A DNA stretch of 6,402 nucleotides, from the NCBI GenBank assembly GCA_004296815.1, contig SCVT01000478.1, positions 1 to 6,402 on the forward strand, written 5' to 3'. The notes beneath the pieces were generated by a model. The model did not search any database. It was given only the letters and a program-made list of their open reading frames with translations, and was not told the origin of the DNA. Source of the stretch: Reyranella sp. GTDB lineage: Bacteria; Pseudomonadota; Alphaproteobacteria; Reyranellales; Reyranellaceae. Below, one piece after another: positions 4,967-6,402 of this stretch. The translations under genes and the position numbers were made by a program. Position 1 is the first letter of the stretch. Each line of letters begins with the position of its first letter.

Positions 4967-5398
4967 TCACGACTTTTCGTGCTGAGCCGCAGAGTAAGCC
5001 TTAAGAAGCTGGGCCTCCCGCTCTTTCTCGCTGACGTCGACTATGATGACGTTGTCGAGCGGCACCACCGGATTCCACGCTACTTGGCCGGCGAACCAGA
5101 AGGTCTCCGACAGAGGCTCCTTTTCGTGCCATGTCGTCATCACAAACCTGTCGTCGGGCACTTCGGCGAAGCCTGTTGCCGACAGGAATGCAAGGTCCAC
5201 GCTGGTATCCCAAGAGCTACAGCCGATGCCCCAGGCCATCATGTAGAGGCACCCGCTGCGAACCAGCCAATCGCTGACAAGTCTTTGCCATTCGTCGGTA
5301 ACGACCTGATCGATCACCATGACGGCTTTGAACGGGTCCAAACGTTCTACCGAAGGGGGCTCCCGACCAACTGGCAAATGGAGATAGGTGACTCCCAT
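4967..5398 (-). CDS. Conserved-looking hypothetical protein rich in Trp, low G+C (DUF7684-like?)
   Basis: 143 aa, soluble, with no signal peptide. The central part carries two striking blocks: SGCLYMMAWGIGCSSWDTSVD (about 48-68) and RFVMTTWHEKEPLSETFWF (84-102). Seven tryptophans and two cysteines (C50, C60) are spaced as in a structured core. From memory these blocks resemble a domain of unknown function found in scattered proteobacteria (possibly DUF7684), but this is a weak identification and no function is claimed. The start is ATG 5398; an in-frame TAG lies four codons upstream (5408-5410), so no longer N-terminus is possible. There is only a weak AGG-type SD. G+C is about 58% here against roughly 70-75% in both flanking genes, suggesting recent acquisition. 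It lies 40 bp downstream of xseA and 16 bp upstream of the RraA-like gene, all in the same direction. Confidence 0.65.
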   Translation of the reverse strand: MGVTYLHLPVGREPPSVERLDPFKAVMVIDQVVTDEWQRLVSDWLVRSGCLYMMAWGIGCSSWDTSVDLAFLSATGFAEVPDDRFVMTTWHEKEPLSETFWFAGQVAWNPVVPLDNVIIVDVSEKEREAQLLKAYSAAQHEKS

Positions 5399-5438
5399 TT
5401 CCGAAGCCTAACACAGGAGGACTGGAATTGGTTGGAAG

Positions 5439-6402
5439 CTAGAGCAACGATCCTTGATTGCCGCCGCCCTCGCGACGGCGCGGAGCCGCAGGTGCGGTGG
5501 GCGCGGCGGGCTTCGGTGTGCCGCCGCCTTCGGTGATCCTGGCGCCGATCCTGCCGTCGGCGAACTCGATGCCGATCGTCTGGCCCGCACTGGTGCCCGC
5601 GGCCGCCAGCACCGGCTGGCCGTCCTGGTCGCGCACCAGCGCGAAGCCGCGGTTCAGCACGGAATGGAACGAGTAACTCTCGAGCAGCTTGCCGAGTTGC
5701 CCCACGCGATCGTGGCCGCGCGCGATCATGTCGTCGCGATGGCGCAGCAGGCGATCGCCGAGCTGGACCACCCGATCGAGCTGCCGCTCGACCTTCTGCT
5801 TGATCTCGCTCTTGTAGCGCTCGCCGGCACCGCGCAGCGCACGCGCCTCGGCCGCGATCTGCTGCTGCTTCACCTCGATGACGCGCTTGGGCCCCAGGGC
5901 GAGCCGTTCGCCCGCGACGTCGAGGCGCTGCTGGCGCTCCTCGATCATCTGGCGCGGATCGCCGAGCCCGCGGGCGAGGCCCGCCAACTCCATTGTCGAT
6001 TCGCGCAGGTGGCGGGTCATGCCACCGACGAGCCGCTTGGCGTAGTCCAGGGTTTCAGCCAGCAGATCGGCGCGCACCGGCACGGCCATCTCGGCAGCGG
6101 CCGTCGGCGTCGGCGCGCGGCGGTCCGAGGCGAAGTCGATCAGGGTCGTGTCGGTCTCATGGCCGACGGCGGAGATCAGCGGGATCTCCGACGCCGCGGC
6201 CGCGCGGACCACGATCTCCTCGTTGAAGGCCCAGAGATCCTCCAGGCTGCCGCCGCCGCGCGCCACGATCAGCACGTCGGGCCGCGGCACCTTCCCACCG
6301 ACCGCGAGCCTGTTGAAGCCGGCGATGGCCGCCGCCACTTCCGCCGCGGCCTTCTCGCCCTGGACGGCGACCGGCCACACCAGCACGTGGCACGGGAAGC
6401 GG
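5439..6402 (-). CDS. xseA: Exodeoxyribonuclease VII large subunit, C-terminal part (partial)
   Basis: The C-terminal 320 or so residues are present; the frame remains open to the window edge, with [19 protein letters not shown] at the left, so the N-terminal OB-fold domain lies outside. XseA binds several XseB subunits to form a cytoplasmic nuclease that degrades single-stranded DNA from either end to acid-soluble oligonucleotides, acting in repair and recombination. Clear family motifs are [20 protein letters not shown], then [20 protein letters not shown] and [12 protein letters not shown], which form the conserved catalytic domain. A long charged, Arg/Gln-rich helical region follows, typical of the coiled-coil arm. 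The tail is proline/alanine-rich and ends GNQGSLL, a usual XseA ending. A GTG at 6386 could be mistaken for a start but lies inside a conserved region. xseB is not in the window. Confidence 0.95.
   Translation of the reverse strand, partial: RFPCHVLVWPVAVQGEKAAAEVAAAIAGFNRLAVGGKVPRPDVLIVARGGGSLEDLWAFNEEIVVRAAAASEIPLISAVGHETDTTLIDFASDRRAPTPTAAAEMAVPVRADLLAETLDYAKRLVGGMTRHLRESTMELAGLARGLGDPRQMIEERQQRLDVAGERLALGPKRVIEVKQQQIAAEARALRGAGERYKSEIKQKVERQLDRVVQLGDRLLRHRDDMIARGHDRVGQLGKLLESYSFHSVLNRGFALVRDQDGQPVLAAAGTSAGQTIGIEFADGRIGARITEGGGTPKPAAPTAPAAPRRREGGGNQGSLL

Overview
The window looks like chromosome from a GC-rich alphaproteobacterium. Most coding sequence is about 70% G+C, and the protein flavour resembles Rhodospirillales or Hyphomicrobiales (for example Reyranella-like), but no rRNA or other decisive marker is present, so the placement is an inference. 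No tRNA, rRNA, CRISPR array, insertion sequence or prophage gene was seen. Genes are tightly packed and the only sizeable gene-free stretch is about 107 bp (1026-1132).

Layout. 1-96 (+) is the last 31 codons of a gene ending in a peptidoglycan-binding-like repeat, probably a lytic murein transglycosylase. 93-1025 (-) is a diacylglycerol-kinase-family lipid kinase whose stop overlaps the previous gene's stop. It is divergent from 1133-1948 (+), a calcineurin-type metallophosphoesterase best read as the phospholipase C PlcP. PlcP is followed 4 bp later by a GT4 glycosyltransferase (1953-3005, TTG start) of the Agt type. 3077-3337 (+) is a small unrecognised protein and 3387-3767 (+) a VOC/glyoxalase-fold protein. 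On the minus strand, reading leftward from the right edge, are xseA (partial, 5439-6402), a low-GC conserved hypothetical (4967-5398), an RraA-family/HMG-aldolase-like protein (4216-4950) and a small lipoprotein (3768-4205).

How the genes work together. PlcP, Agt and the lipid kinase meet at diacylglycerol. PlcP would release DAG from phospholipid, Agt would glycosylate DAG to a phosphorus-free glycolipid, and the kinase would turn DAG back into phosphatidic acid. This matches the phosphate-starvation membrane-lipid remodelling pathway known from Sinorhizobium, Agrobacterium and marine bacteria. A strong PHO-box match (1019-1036; 12 of 14 conserved positions) lies in the divergent region and points toward plcP. 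The start codon of the lipid kinase lies inside that box, so PhoB binding could switch the DAG-producing arm on while obstructing the DAG-recycling arm. The lipid module itself is known; this overlapping layout and a five-fold TGTC-type repeat array around it are the most novel points here.

The right half is ordinary accessory and housekeeping content. The exception is the approximately 58% G+C hypothetical gene between xseA and the RraA-like gene, which may be a later insertion.
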